A stretch of 64,000 nt of DNA from Allokutzneria sp. A3M-2-11 16 (GTDB lineage: Bacteria > Actinomycetota > Actinomycetes > Mycobacteriales > Pseudonocardiaceae): contig NZ_JANAVO010000018.1 in the NCBI RefSeq assembly GCF_024213555.1, positions 21,946-85,945 on the forward strand, in the 5' to 3' direction. How positions within the stretch are numbered: the stretch's first letter is position 1; every line of letters begins with the position of its first letter. The notes under the pieces were generated by a model. The model saw only the letters and a list, made by a program, of their open reading frames with translations. It was not told where the DNA came from and did not search any database. Shown piece by piece: positions 19,070 through 27,407 of the stretch. Position numbers and translations under genes: made by a program.

Positions 19070-19437
19070 TCACCATCGGGGAACTCGCCGCGCGCTTCGG
19101 GCTGGCCACGCACGTGCTGCGGCACTGGGAGTCGATGGGGCTGCTCGAACCGTCCCGGCAGTCCGGCGGGCACCGCAGGTACGGCGAGCACGACCTGGAG
19201 CGCGTGATGTTCATCCTCAAGGCCAAGGAGGTCGGCCTGAGCCTGGAGGACATGCGCGAGTTCCTGCGCGCGCCCGCGGGCGCCGATCGCGTCGCCCTGC
19301 TCAGGGACCAGCAGGCCCGGCTCGAAGAACGGGTCCGCGCCGCCCAGGAAGCACTGGAACTGCTCGCGCACGTGTTGCGGTGCGAGCACCACGACGTCAT
19401 GCAGTGCCCGAACTTCCGGGCGATGCTGCACAACTAG
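19057..19437 (+). CDS. MerR-family transcriptional regulator with C-terminal Cys pair
   Basis: 126 residues. The N-terminal winged helix carries TIGELAARFGLATHVLRHWE, a coiled-coil helix spans about 75-105, and the tail has Cys109 and Cys117 in CEHHDVMQCPNF. Several actinobacterial MerR proteins have this Cys/His-rich tail, which may bind a metal or sense thiol-reactive compounds. Start ATG lies within the operator palindrome, so the mRNA is probably leaderless or very short-leadered. Divergent from the methyltransferase it likely controls. Confidence 0.88.
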   Translation: MKSSITIGELAARFGLATHVLRHWESMGLLEPSRQSGGHRRYGEHDLERVMFILKAKEVGLSLEDMREFLRAPAGADRVALLRDQQARLEERVRAAQEALELLAHVLRCEHHDVMQCPNFRAMLHN

Positions 19438-19518
19438 CTCCGCGCCCGCGCCCCCCACGCAGCCCCCAACGACCGCACGCCCCCCGTCCCCTCCCCCACA
19501 ACATCACCACCGCAGCCC

Positions 19519-19656
19519 AAAATCCCGTTTCGTACTCAAAACGGGTTTTTGGAGCGCTCTTTTTCCCGTTATGAGTACGAAACGGGGTTCTCTAGACCGC
19601 GCGCGCCGTGGATGGGGTGGACGGGCGGATGAGGGGCATGGCCACAGTTTACTTGG
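19519..19656 (-). repeat. Dispersed palindromic element, copy C (3'-truncated)
   Basis: Minus-strand orientation. Hairpin arms at 19524-19537 and 19573-19586 around GGAGCGCTC; the flank runs through TCTAGA to GTTTACTTGG, nearly identical to copy A. The CCTCAGC...GATGAGG end is missing. It lies in the 330-bp gap between the convergent MerR and alkB genes; no gene was seen in that gap. Confidence 0.92.
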
Positions 19657-19726
19657 TGTGCGGAGTGCTGGGAGGACTTGCAGGAAGCGGCCTAGGTCTG
19701 CGGCCGCGTCTCCGTCGGGACCACCT

Positions 19727-19770
19727 GAACGAGTCATTGGGGCGGCTCAGCGCACCGAATGACTCATTCA
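19727..19770. terminator. Hairpin at the convergent 3' end of alkB
   Basis: Arms GAGTCATT (19731-19738) and AATGACTC (19758-19765), extended imperfectly by TGAA/TTCA, with a 19-base loop. It ends on the stop codon of the alkB-like gene and could terminate transcription from either side. No U-tract follows, as is common in GC-rich actinomycetes. Confidence 0.5.
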
Positions 19771-20346
19771 GCCCGAAGTGGCCGCGCTGAGGACGGTGCG
19801 GAACGTGATCGAGACCCGCCTGCCCCGTGGTTGGCGGCCAGTGGGAGTGGGGTCGGACTTCCTGGCGGCGATGGCGTGGCGCCACCGGTACCGCGCGGCC
19901 CCGGTCATCACGCACAGGCTGCCCGGTTCGAGCCGGACGGGCACCCGTTCGCCGTTGTCCGGGTCGGAGAAGTCCATGGTGCAGGCGGAGCCGATGCTGA
20001 TGGCCGCGACCTGCGGGCCGAAGCACGGCACGCAGTCCACGTGCGCGCTGATCCCCTGTCCCGGCAGGTATTCGTTGACGATCGCCTGGTTCGCCAGGTC
20101 GGCCATGAACCCCTCCCGGTGCAGCCGGGCGGCCAGCGCCTGGCTCCAGACGGGCAGCGGAGGTGCCGAGTCCGCGGCGGTCACCGCGCGCCGACCGTAG
20201 TCGTAGCGATGTCCGTAGTGCTGCACGCGTCGCCTCAGCGCGCTCGACCAGACCTCGGCGTCGATGCCGGACAGCAGCTCTCGCTGCTGTCCGGGCGTGA
20301 GCCAACCGGCTTGGTAGATCAATCCTTCGACAAGGGTCGTCACCAA
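19768..20346 (-). CDS. alkB: AlkB-like Fe(II)/2-oxoglutarate dioxygenase
   Basis: 192 residues. The catalytic HxD is in ISAHVDCVP (His102, Asp104), the distal His157 is in YRWRHAIA, and the 2-oxoglutarate-binding arginine lies in GRRVSITFR (about 177-183). NEYLPGQGI is characteristic of the AlkB family. It oxidatively demethylates alkylated DNA or RNA bases; short members like this may instead modify RNA. It follows a small monooxygenase-like gene on the same strand. Confidence 0.88.
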   Translation of the reverse strand: MVTTLVEGLIYQAGWLTPGQQRELLSGIDAEVWSSALRRRVQHYGHRYDYGRRAVTAADSAPPLPVWSQALAARLHREGFMADLANQAIVNEYLPGQGISAHVDCVPCFGPQVAAISIGSACTMDFSDPDNGERVPVRLEPGSLCVMTGAARYRWRHAIAARKSDPTPTGRQPRGRRVSITFRTVLSAATSG

Positions 20347-20367
20347 GGGATGACATCACAGCGTGCT

Positions 20368-20661
20368 TCATCTGAACCCGTATGAACCGACTTCGCTCAG
20401 CGTGGTCATCACCGGCGGCTCCTCGCACCGCTCCTCCAGCGTCGACCGGTAGCGCTGGAACGCCTCCAGCTGACCGAGCGCCGCCGTGCCCTCGGCCAGC
20501 TCCGCGAAGGCCACGAAGGTGACCCCGTCGTCGAGCTGGAAGGTGGCGTAGCGCAGGCCCTCCGGGCGGACCGACCCCAGCTCAGCGTATAGCTCGCGCA
20601 GCAGCGCCAGGTTGTGCTCCACCTCGGTGGGCTTGATCTTGCAACGGAACATCACGTGCAC
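20368..20661 (-). CDS. Small antibiotic-biosynthesis-monooxygenase-like (ABM) protein
   Basis: 97 residues with the dimeric ferredoxin-like alpha/beta pattern of ABM-domain proteins: an N-terminal strand HVMFRCKIKP, a helix, then LRYATFQLDDGVTFVAFAELAE. Such proteins act as cofactor-free monooxygenases or are structural relatives without activity. It is divergent from a TetR regulator across a clear operator, so is probably induced by that regulator's ligand. Confidence 0.65.
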   Translation of the reverse strand: MHVMFRCKIKPTEVEHNLALLRELYAELGSVRPEGLRYATFQLDDGVTFVAFAELAEGTAALGQLEAFQRYRSTLEERCEEPPVMTTLSEVGSYGFR

Positions 20662-20690
20662 GGTGAGCCTCCCTAGTTTCAGGCAACAGA

Positions 20691-20708
20691 CTGTCTTTCG
20701 AAATACAG
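20691..20708. promoter_or_regulatory. TetR operator, CTGTCTTTCGAAATACAG
   Basis: An 18-bp near-perfect palindrome (one mismatched pair) centred on TTTCGAAA, between the divergent ABM-like gene and the TetR gene, 30 bp before the TetR ATG. Position and symmetry fit autoregulation by that TetR protein. Confidence 0.6.
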
Positions 20709-20737
20709 CCTGTCAAGCGAATGCTAGGGTTCCGGTC

Positions 20738-21355
20738 ATGGCCACCCGGAGGTACGAGCAACGACTGCGCGCGGAATCGGCGGAGCAGACCCGGCGCCGC
20801 ATCCTCGACGCCCTCCGCCGGCGCCTGCGCGAGGCACCGGCCGAACCGGTCAGCCTCGACCGCATCGCCAAGATCGCCCGCGTGGCCCGGCCCACCGTCT
20901 ACGCCACCTTCGGATCACGCGCCGGGCTGTTCGAGGCGTTCAGCGCGGATCTCCTGCGGCGCAGCGGTTTCAACCAGGTGCTCGAAGCCTCGGCGCACCC
21001 GGACGCGCGCGAGGCGCTGCGCGGCGCCATCGGCGGCGTCGTCGCCATGTACGCCGCGAACCGGGACGAGATGCGCGTGCTGTCGTCGATGGCCCTGCTC
21101 GACGCCGCTGCGGCCGGTGGAGCGGTCGAGCAGATGGAGCGGGAGCGGGCGCACGGGATGGCGCGCCTCGCACAACGCCTGAGCGACCAAGGAACTCTGC
21201 GCGCCGGCGTCACCGTCGACCGGGCGACGGACGTGCTCTGGCTCCTCACGAGCTTCAACGGCTTCGACGTGCTCCACACCGGCCGCGCCCGCTCCGCCCC
21301 GGACATCACGCAGATCTTGGTCGACACCGCCGAGCGGAGCCTGTGCCGCGACTAG
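20738..21355 (+). CDS. TetR/AcrR-family transcriptional regulator
   Basis: 205 residues. The N-terminal HTH contains SLDRIAKIARVARPTVYATF at about 46-65; the rest is the helical ligand-binding and dimerisation domain. Start ATG at 20738; the frame is open upstream but runs through the operator. Likely represses itself and the divergent ABM-like gene. Confidence 0.86.
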   Translation: MATRRYEQRLRAESAEQTRRRILDALRRRLREAPAEPVSLDRIAKIARVARPTVYATFGSRAGLFEAFSADLLRRSGFNQVLEASAHPDAREALRGAIGGVVAMYAANRDEMRVLSSMALLDAAAAGGAVEQMERERAHGMARLAQRLSDQGTLRAGVTVDRATDVLWLLTSFNGFDVLHTGRARSAPDITQILVDTAERSLCRD

Positions 21356-21414
21356 CGGTCGCGATTGCTAATCTCGGCCGACTTTCCCAGCTCTTCCACG
21401 GAGAACCACCCTCG

Positions 21415-22503
21415 ATGCCAGACACATCCGGCCGGATCGCTCACCGCGCGGCACTACTCGCATTCGTCGCGTGCACCGCGCTGGCCGGATGGCTGGCGTT
21501 CACCGTGACCGAAAGAGCGCCGTTCTTCGATCTTGAGATCTACCGGGCTGGCGGTGACGCCTGGCTGCGCGGACTGCGGCTGTACGAGACCGGCTTCCCC
21601 TACCTCCCCACCGGGATGCACCTGCCGTTCACCTACCCGCCCTTCGCCGCGATCCTGTTCAGCCCGCTGGCGCTGGTTCCCCTGCCCACGGCGGCGGTGG
21701 CGACCTCGGTCCTCACCGTGGCCGCGCTGATCGCCACCTGTGCGCTGACCGCCCGCCACCACGGCCTGCGGGTCCCGTCCGCGCTCGCCGTCGGGGCCGG
21801 GGCCGCCGCGATCATGGTGCTGAGCGAACCGATGGTGATCACCCTGATCCTCGGTCAGGTCAACGCGGTGCTGATGCTGCTGGTGGTGGCCGACTGCCTG
21901 CTGCCGAGGACTCCCTGGCCGCGCGGTCTGCTGATCGGGATCGCCGCCGCGATCAAGCTGACCCCGGCCGCGTTCCTGCTCTACTTCCTGGTGGCCCGAC
22001 AGTGGCGACCGATGCGCACGGCCGCGTTGACCTTCCTCGCGGCGACACTGACCGCCCTGGTCCTCGCCCCTCAGGACTCGCTGAGGTACTGGTTCGGCAC
22101 CCTGTTGCACACCGACCGCATCGGCACCCCGCACTTCTACACCAACCAGTCGCTGCGCGCGTTGCTCGGCCGGTTGGGTCTACCGGACACCGTGCTCTTC
22201 CCGCTCTGGATCACCTGTGCCGCCGCCACCGCGGCCGTGGCGTACGTGGCCGCGCGCCGGCTCCGCGCACGCGGCCACGACCTGGCAGCGCTGCTGGTGG
22301 TGGCCATCGCCGGGTTGCTGTGCTCTCCGGTCTCCTGGAGCAACCACTGGGTCTGGGTGGCACCGGCACTGGTCGGGGGCGCGCTGGCCGCCCGCCGTCC
22401 GGGCAACCGGTGCATGGCCGCGCTCGCCGGTACCGCCGTCCTTGTGCTTTTTCTCGGTCCGCACCAGTACGTGCCCGGCGGCGCCGACCGCGAACTCCGG
22501 TGA
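21415..22503 (+). pseudogene. GT87-family polyprenol-phosphate-mannose mannosyltransferase, truncated by an in-frame TGA
   Basis: 362 residues of a polytopic GT87 protein (10 or so membrane helices; FDLEIYRAGGDAWLRG and FTYPPFAAIL are family hallmarks, with the acidic residues of the first loop present). Members transfer mannose from polyprenyl phosphate on the outer membrane face. The reading frame stops at TGA 22501, but the same frame continues without another stop to 22641 with SLGEHLIGNGFLLVAIAVLA, which looks like the missing last helix; the TGA probably replaced a TGG tryptophan codon. The protein may be inactive, or the stop could be a sequencing error. Confidence 0.7.
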
Positions 22504-22602
22504 TCACTCGGCGAACACCTGATCGGCAACGGGTTCCTGCTCGTCGCCATCGCCGTGCTCGCGACCGCGTTCTTCCGAAGCAGGCCGCTCGAAACGTCCC
22601 GA

Positions 22603-23115
22603 TCAGACGTTGCCGAACATGTCGGCGGCGTCGAGCAATAACGCGGCGGTGTGCTCCACGGCGGCCCGGTCCATCGGTTCCCACACCAACTCGGCGCAGA
22701 TCTGGAAGGCGAACCCGTGCCGCGGCGCGTGTCCGCTCGGCTGGAGGATCAGGTATTCGGGCCCGTCGTCCTCGTCGCGGCCGAGGATGATCTCGACGGT
22801 GAGTTCGGTGTCCTCGACGCGCTCGGCCTCGGTGGAGTCCGGGGCCAGCCACGAGATGGCCCGGCCGGGGGTCGGCTCGTCATCGAGCAGCACGAAGTCC
22901 TTCTCGTACCGCCGTCGCGGTGGCGGAGCGAGCAGCCACCGGGCGAACGCGGCGGCATGCTCGGCTCCACCGCTCAGCGGGAGGCGGCCGAGGAAGTAGG
23001 CGTCGAACAACCAGTCCCCGCGCTCGTCCCGGTCGAGCGCGAACCACAGCTCCTCCACCGGCCGTCCCGAGTAGTGGGAGCCCCGCCACGCGAACCGGAA
23101 ACCCGCCGCGCTCAT
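22603..23115 (-). CDS. Hypothetical acidic protein
   Basis: 170 residues, soluble, acidic, no signal peptide. Many Trp/Phe positions and a beta-rich N-terminus (RFAWRGSHYSG) are visible but no family was recognised. Its ATG overlaps the end of the decayed GNAT gene (ATGA), so the two were once coupled. Its 3' end is overlapped by the probable original end of the GT87 gene. Confidence 0.6.
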   Translation of the reverse strand: MSAAGFRFAWRGSHYSGRPVEELWFALDRDERGDWLFDAYFLGRLPLSGGAEHAAAFARWLLAPPPRRRYEKDFVLLDDEPTPGRAISWLAPDSTEAERVEDTELTVEIILGRDEDDGPEYLILQPSGHAPRHGFAFQICAELVWEPMDRAAVEHTAALLLDAADMFGNV

Positions 23116-23512
23116 GCGGCGAGGTGTGCCGCGGTGAGCGGGCTGAGCACCGTCCAGCCCAGGCGGCCGTAGAGACCGAGTCCGGCTTCCGTCGCGACCA
23201 GGACCGCCCGCACCGCACCGAGTTCGGCCGCGAGCACGTCGAGTTCGCTCATCACCACGCTGCCCAAGCCCTTCCGCCGGTGCTCCGGCTCGGTGATCAC
23301 CTTGTCCACGACGGAGGCTTCACCCCACACCGCCCAGGTCCTTGCCCATCAGGTACTCCGGCTCACCAACTGTCCACAGTGGACACATCGGGTAGCACGT
23401 ACCGGACGCGGTGCCCGTCCGGCTCGACGACCGGAGCGGGCGTGCCCCTGGTCGACGCCCAGCCGTGAACCCACTCCCGCACCGCACGTCCGACGCTCAC
23501 GCCGAAAATCAT
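23112..23512 (-). pseudogene. Decayed GNAT acetyltransferase
   Basis: Pieces of one GNAT protein lie in three frames. The N-terminal part starts at ATG 23512 (REWVHGWASTRGTPAPV, through YVLPD) and stops near 23365; a short middle piece reads EPEYLMGKDLGG in a second frame; the C-terminal part reads WAVWGEASVVDKVITEPEHR then RKGLGSVVM and GLYGRLGW, which hold acetyl-CoA-binding motif A and the final strand. The middle of the protein is deleted and at least two frameshifts are present. Confidence 0.65.
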
Positions 23513-23538
23513 GCCGCACCGCGTGACAGGATGCGGAT

Positions 23539-23910
23539 GTGATCTACCTCCGCTACGAGTCGCCATCGCCCAACGCACGCGGTGCCCACACCGGAGTCTT
23601 CGGGCTGGCCAACGGCCTGGCGCGGGCGGGCACCCTCTCGCCAGACGATTGGGCCTGGTGGCGGGCGAACAACGACTGGTTCGACGAGGCGTACCCGGAC
23701 CCGGGGAAGGCTGATCCCACGCTCTTCGACAAGTCCGTGCACCCGGTCACGGCGTGCTGGTTCAAGCCCACGGCGACCCACCTGCTGGAGCGCGTGCCCG
23801 GTTACCTGGCGTTGCTCGACCGCTACGGAGTCGCGTGCGTCGAACGCACGTCGACCGCGCCCGGCAGGGTTCTCTACGAGGACGACGTGCAGATCGTGGT
23901 CGCCGCGTGA
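23539..23910 (+). CDS. Conserved hypothetical protein
   Basis: 123 residues, cytosolic. It begins MIYLRYESPSPNARGAHTGV and has a Trp-rich centre (DDWAWWRANNDWFDEAYPDP). The pattern looks like a single small conserved domain but I do not know its function. The stop overlaps the GTG of the SGNH hydrolase gene (GTGA), indicating an operon pair. Confidence 0.68.
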   Translation: MIYLRYESPSPNARGAHTGVFGLANGLARAGTLSPDDWAWWRANNDWFDEAYPDPGKADPTLFDKSVHPVTACWFKPTATHLLERVPGYLALLDRYGVACVERTSTAPGRVLYEDDVQIVVAA

Positions 23911-25028
23911 TCACCACGCCCATCACCGAGGCGATCCTGCGCGGAGCGCTCGACCTGGAGCGCACCGAGAACGGCGTCCTGCCGCACCGCTTGCCCGCCT
24001 GGGCCCGCGCGCAGTGCGACGATCCGCAGCTCGCCATGGTCGAAGCGCAGCCCTCCGGCGTGCGGCTGGTTTTCCGCACCCGGGCGACGGCCGTCGAGCT
24101 GGACGTCCTCGCCACGAGGAACACCTACCGAGGGATGCCACCCCGCCCCGCCGGGGTGTACGACCTGCTCGTCGGCGGCGAGCTCACCGCGCGGGCCGAC
24201 GCCTCCGACGCCACGCTCCTGATCCTGGACATGGCCACCGGCGCCGTCGAGACGCGCCCGGGACCGGTCAGCACGCTGCGCTTCGGCGACCTCTCCCCCG
24301 CCGCCAAGGGCATCGAGATCTGGTTGCCGCACAAGGAGATCATCGAACTGGTCGCTCTGCGCACGGACGCGTCGATCGAGCCGGTGCCGGACCGCGGGCG
24401 CCGGGTGTGGCTGCACCACGGCAGCTCGATCAGCCACGGCTCCGACGCCGAGAGCCCGACCACGACGTGGCCCGCGATCGCCGCGTCCCGCCGCGGGGTG
24501 GACTTGATCAACCTGGGGTTCGGCGGCGGCGCGCTGCTCGACCCGTTCGTCGCGCGCACCATGCGCGACATCCCCGCCGACATGATCAGCGTCAAGATCG
24601 GCATCAACCTCGTCAACACCGATCTGATGCGGCTGCGCGCGTTCGGCCCGGCCGTCCACGGCTTCCTCGACACGATCCGCGACGGGCACCCGGACACGCC
24701 GCTGCTGGTCGTCTCGCCGATCCACTGCCCGATCCACGAGCACACGCCGGGGCCCGGCGCGCTGGACATGAGCAGCGGCAGGCTCCAGTTCCGCGCCACC
24801 GGAGATCCGGCCGAGCGCGGCAAGCTCACGCTCTCGGTCATCCGCGAGGAGCTGGCCCGGATCGCCGCCGCCCGCGCGGCCGACGACCCCGCGCTGCGCT
24901 ACCTCGACGGCCGCGAGCTCTACGGCGAGGACGACTTCGCCGAACTGCCGCTGCCCGACCGGCTGCACCCCGACGCGGCGGCGCACGTGCGCATGGGCGA
25001 GCGTTTCGCCGAGCTCAGCGCGTTCTGA
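23907..25028 (+). CDS. SGNH/GDSL-type hydrolase with N-terminal beta domain
   Basis: 373 residues. The N-terminal ~165 residues form a beta-rich module with GVYDLLVGGEL; the C-terminal SGNH domain has block I as HHGSSISHGSD, block II in GFGGGALLD, block III as GINLVNTD, and the catalytic Asp/His in DRLHPDAAAH near the end. Such two-domain proteins deacylate sugars or cell-wall polymers. No signal peptide is visible. Start GTG overlaps the upstream stop. It overlaps the convergent MFS gene by 14 bp. Confidence 0.82.
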   Translation: MITTPITEAILRGALDLERTENGVLPHRLPAWARAQCDDPQLAMVEAQPSGVRLVFRTRATAVELDVLATRNTYRGMPPRPAGVYDLLVGGELTARADASDATLLILDMATGAVETRPGPVSTLRFGDLSPAAKGIEIWLPHKEIIELVALRTDASIEPVPDRGRRVWLHHGSSISHGSDAESPTTTWPAIAASRRGVDLINLGFGGGALLDPFVARTMRDIPADMISVKIGINLVNTDLMRLRAFGPAVHGFLDTIRDGHPDTPLLVVSPIHCPIHEHTPGPGALDMSSGRLQFRATGDPAERGKLTLSVIREELARIAAARAADDPALRYLDGRELYGEDDFAELPLPDRLHPDAAAHVRMGERFAELSAF

Positions 25029-26148
25029 CGCAGGCCAGCATCACCAGCGCGGCGACGACGAACGTGCCCGGCGCGGAGATCCACTCCACCAGCACGCCGC
25101 CCAGCGCCGAGCCCGCGGCATCGGCCAGGAAGGAGCCGCTGAGCACCACGCCGAGCACGACGCCCAGCGACTCCTTCGGGGCGTCGCGCTGGAGCAAAGT
25201 GTTGCCGCACACCGATTCCAGGCCATTGCCGACGCCCGCGACCAGTGCGCCGAGCACCACCACCGCGGCCAGCGGAGCGAGCCCCATCACCAGGTGCCCG
25301 GCCGCCTGCGCGAGGATTCCCGCGCTGAACAACGCGAGCACTCGCCCCTCGAATCCCCGGTGGCTCAACGACGCCAGCAGAACACCGAGCGAGATCCCGC
25401 CGAGCGCCAGGCCGTACCACAGCGCCGACGCGCCGAGGTCCTCGCGCACCAACACGATCAACGCGGGCCGGTCCAACGCGGCCGCGAACGCGACCCCCAC
25501 CAGGCCGATCACGACCGGCCGCACATCGGCGCCACGGCGCAACACCGCAAGGCCCGCCTTCGTCTCGGCGAAGAACGACCGCTCGGTCCGCGGCTCCGGG
25601 ACCGCCGGAGGAAGCAGCGTCAGCAAGAGGATCGAGATGGCGAACGACACGGCGTTGATCACCAAGGCCCACCGGTAGTCACCCATCCCCGCGAGCAGCC
25701 CGCCCACCGCGGAGCCGCTCGCGAACCCGATCGCCGTCGCGGCGAGCAACATCCCGTTCGCCTCGGCCAGGTGCTCCTTCGGGACCGTCCGGCCGACCAT
25801 CGTGCGCGCGGCGGGCAGGGTGATCGTCGCCGCGGACTCGGCCACGAACACCAAAGCCAGCAGCAGCGGATAGGCCGGGTCCACCAGCGCGATCACCAGG
25901 AACACCGCCCCGCACGCGGCGTCGCAGACCATCAGCAGGCCGCGAAGCTCCGTCCGGTCCCCGATCGCCCCCGCGACCAGGCCGAGGATTCGCGGCAGCA
26001 TGCGGACCACGAACAACGCGCCCACCGCCACCGGGGAGCCCGTGCTCTCGTGGATGTGCACCGTGAGCGCGGTGAGCGCCGCCATGTCCCCGGTCTGCGA
26101 GATCAACCGGGACGCGACGAACACCGGATAGCGGTTGCCTCTCCACAT
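25015..26148 (-). CDS. MFS transporter (12 TM, MFS_3/enterobactin-exporter-like)
   Basis: 377 residues with about 12 hydrophobic helices and FVASRLISQTGDMAALTALT at the N-terminus, the pattern of the group containing EntS-like and macrolide-efflux MFS proteins. The A-loop GDRTELRGLL follows helix 2. Probably exports a hydrophobic compound by proton antiport. No biosynthetic partner is adjacent, so its substrate is unknown. Confidence 0.82.
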   Translation of the reverse strand: MWRGNRYPVFVASRLISQTGDMAALTALTVHIHESTGSPVAVGALFVVRMLPRILGLVAGAIGDRTELRGLLMVCDAACGAVFLVIALVDPAYPLLLALVFVAESAATITLPAARTMVGRTVPKEHLAEANGMLLAATAIGFASGSAVGGLLAGMGDYRWALVINAVSFAISILLLTLLPPAVPEPRTERSFFAETKAGLAVLRRGADVRPVVIGLVGVAFAAALDRPALIVLVREDLGASALWYGLALGGISLGVLLASLSHRGFEGRVLALFSAGILAQAAGHLVMGLAPLAAVVVLGALVAGVGNGLESVCGNTLLQRDAPKESLGVVLGVVLSGSFLADAAGSALGGVLVEWISAPGTFVVAALVMLACVRTR

Positions 26149-26237
26149 GCCCTGATCATCTGGCCTCGCGGCGTCCGAAGCGACCGATCTCGCGCGCAGC
26201 GAACAAGACTGTCGGTGCGGACGCTCATAATGGCCCG

Positions 26238-26585
26238 GTGACTGTGCAGGCGAACGAGTTCCACCGCATCATCGACGCGCTCGGCGACGTCAAGCGTGGC
26301 CAGGGCAGCGACTACACCTCGTTCAGCGTGCGCGGGAAGCGGTTCGGCTACTACTGGCCGCGCACGCGGACGGTCGGCCTGAAGCAGACCCTGACCGAGC
26401 AGCTGGCGCTGGTCTCCGAGCGCCCCGACGTCTTCGAGGAGCAGTTCACCGCGGGCGGCTTCGGCTGGGTCGTGGTGCACCTGGCCGGGATCGAGCTCGA
26501 CGAGCTGACCGAACTGGTCTACGAGGCGTGGCGGCTCTCCGCCCCGGAGGACCTCATCGCCACCCTCCCCTTCCCCGCACTCTGA
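26238..26585 (+). CDS. MmcQ/YjbR-family protein
   Basis: 115 residues with the CyaY-like alpha-beta fold of the MmcQ/YjbR family (FSVRGKRFGYYWP, then EQFTAGGFGWVVVHLAGI and a C-terminal helix AWRLSAPEDLIATL). The biochemical role of the family is unsettled; DNA binding has been proposed. GTG start at 26238. Confidence 0.8.
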   Translation: MTVQANEFHRIIDALGDVKRGQGSDYTSFSVRGKRFGYYWPRTRTVGLKQTLTEQLALVSERPDVFEEQFTAGGFGWVVVHLAGIELDELTELVYEAWRLSAPEDLIATLPFPAL

Positions 26586-26649
26586 GATCCATCCACCGTG
26601 GACTGACGAACCCCCTTGTCCCACAAGTCATCCACGCGCCCCGCAGGCA

Positions 26650-26816
26650 CCACGTACACTCTGCCCATGCGCCCCAACCGCCCCCACACCCAACGCGAGG
26701 CGGCCTCAACCTAGAGATCTCCCGTTTCGTACTCTTAACGGGGAAGAGAGCGCTCCCAAATCCCGGCAAGAGTACGAAACGGAGTTCTCTAGCGACCTCA
26801 GCGCGGGTTGAGGGGG
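26650..26816 (+). repeat. Dispersed palindromic element, copy D (full length)
   Basis: 167 bp, from CCACGTACACTCTGCCC to CCTCAGCGCGGGTTGAGG plus GGG. Hairpin arms at 26721-26734 and 26770-26783 around GAGCGCTC. It lies between the convergent YjbR and RidA genes, beside a hypB remnant; a degenerate AACGGGTTCGG-like piece follows near 26858. Confidence 0.93.
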
Positions 26817-26894
26817 CGGGGGTGGGTGGGTCCGCATGTCGCGTTTTGGACGCATAACGGGTTCGGCGCGGTGCGCGGCGGGTCTTGAAGCACC

Positions 26895-27011
26895 GTGGTG
26901 ATCGTGTCGGCGACCGAGGGCTCCGACAAACCGCTGAAGTACCCGCACATGTTCCGCGGCGACGCCATGACCCACCGGCACGGCTGGCTGCGCGGGCGCC
27001 GGTCCGCGTGA
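26895..27011 (+). pseudogene. hypB: Remnant of hydrogenase maturation GTPase gene hypB
   Basis: A 38-codon frame holds ATEGSDKPLKYPHMFRG. HypB proteins have TEGEDKPLKYPHMF at the corresponding place, just before the base-recognition region of the GTPase domain. The metal-binding N-terminus, Walker A and the rest of the G domain are absent, and sequence after MFRG no longer looks like HypB. A relic bounded on the left by repeat copy D; no other hydrogenase gene is in the window. Confidence 0.7.
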
Positions 27012-27020
27012 GGCCCAGCG

Positions 27021-27407
27021 CTAGGGCGTGACGGCGTCGATCTCGATCTCCACGAGCCATTCCGGGTCGATGAACCGCGAGACCTCGACGAAGGTGCACA
27101 CCGGGCGAACGGCGCTGAACCGCTCGCCGTGCGCGCGAGCCGCTTCTTCCCACCGGGTGATGTCGGTGAGCATGATCCTCGTCCGGATCACGTCCTCGAT
27201 CGTGGCGCCCACCTCGCGGAGCGCGCGTTCGGCGATTTCGAGGCAGCGCACGGTCTGCGCGTACACGTCGCCCACCCCGGTGGTCCCGCCGCCCTCACCG
27301 ATGGGCGCGGTGCCCGCGATCGCGACGTGCTGCCCGATCCGGGTCGCGCGGGAGAAACCGATCCGCGCTTCCAGGGGCGATCCGGAGCCCGCACTCACGC
27401 GCGTCAC
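27021..27407 (-). CDS. RidA/YjgF-family protein
   Basis: 128 residues. RidA members hydrolyse reactive enamine/imine intermediates from PLP enzymes or act in degradation pathways. Seen here: IGFSRATRIGQHVAIAGTAP, a central DVIRTRIMLTD with the conserved arginine, and the C-terminal ligand-binding segment RPVCTFVEVSRF. GTG start at 27407 overlaps the stop of the PPOX gene (GTGA). The longer upstream frame is a shadow of that gene. Confidence 0.85.
   Translation of the reverse strand: MTRVSAGSGSPLEARIGFSRATRIGQHVAIAGTAPIGEGGGTTGVGDVYAQTVRCLEIAERALREVGATIEDVIRTRIMLTDITRWEEAARAHGERFSAVRPVCTFVEVSRFIDPEWLVEIEIDAVTP

Noticed and set aside
25015..26148. EntS-like MFS pump as the siderophore exporter
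   Set aside because: The exporter coupled to the NRPS gene (4147-5478) is a better candidate; this pump is 20 kb away with unrelated neighbours.
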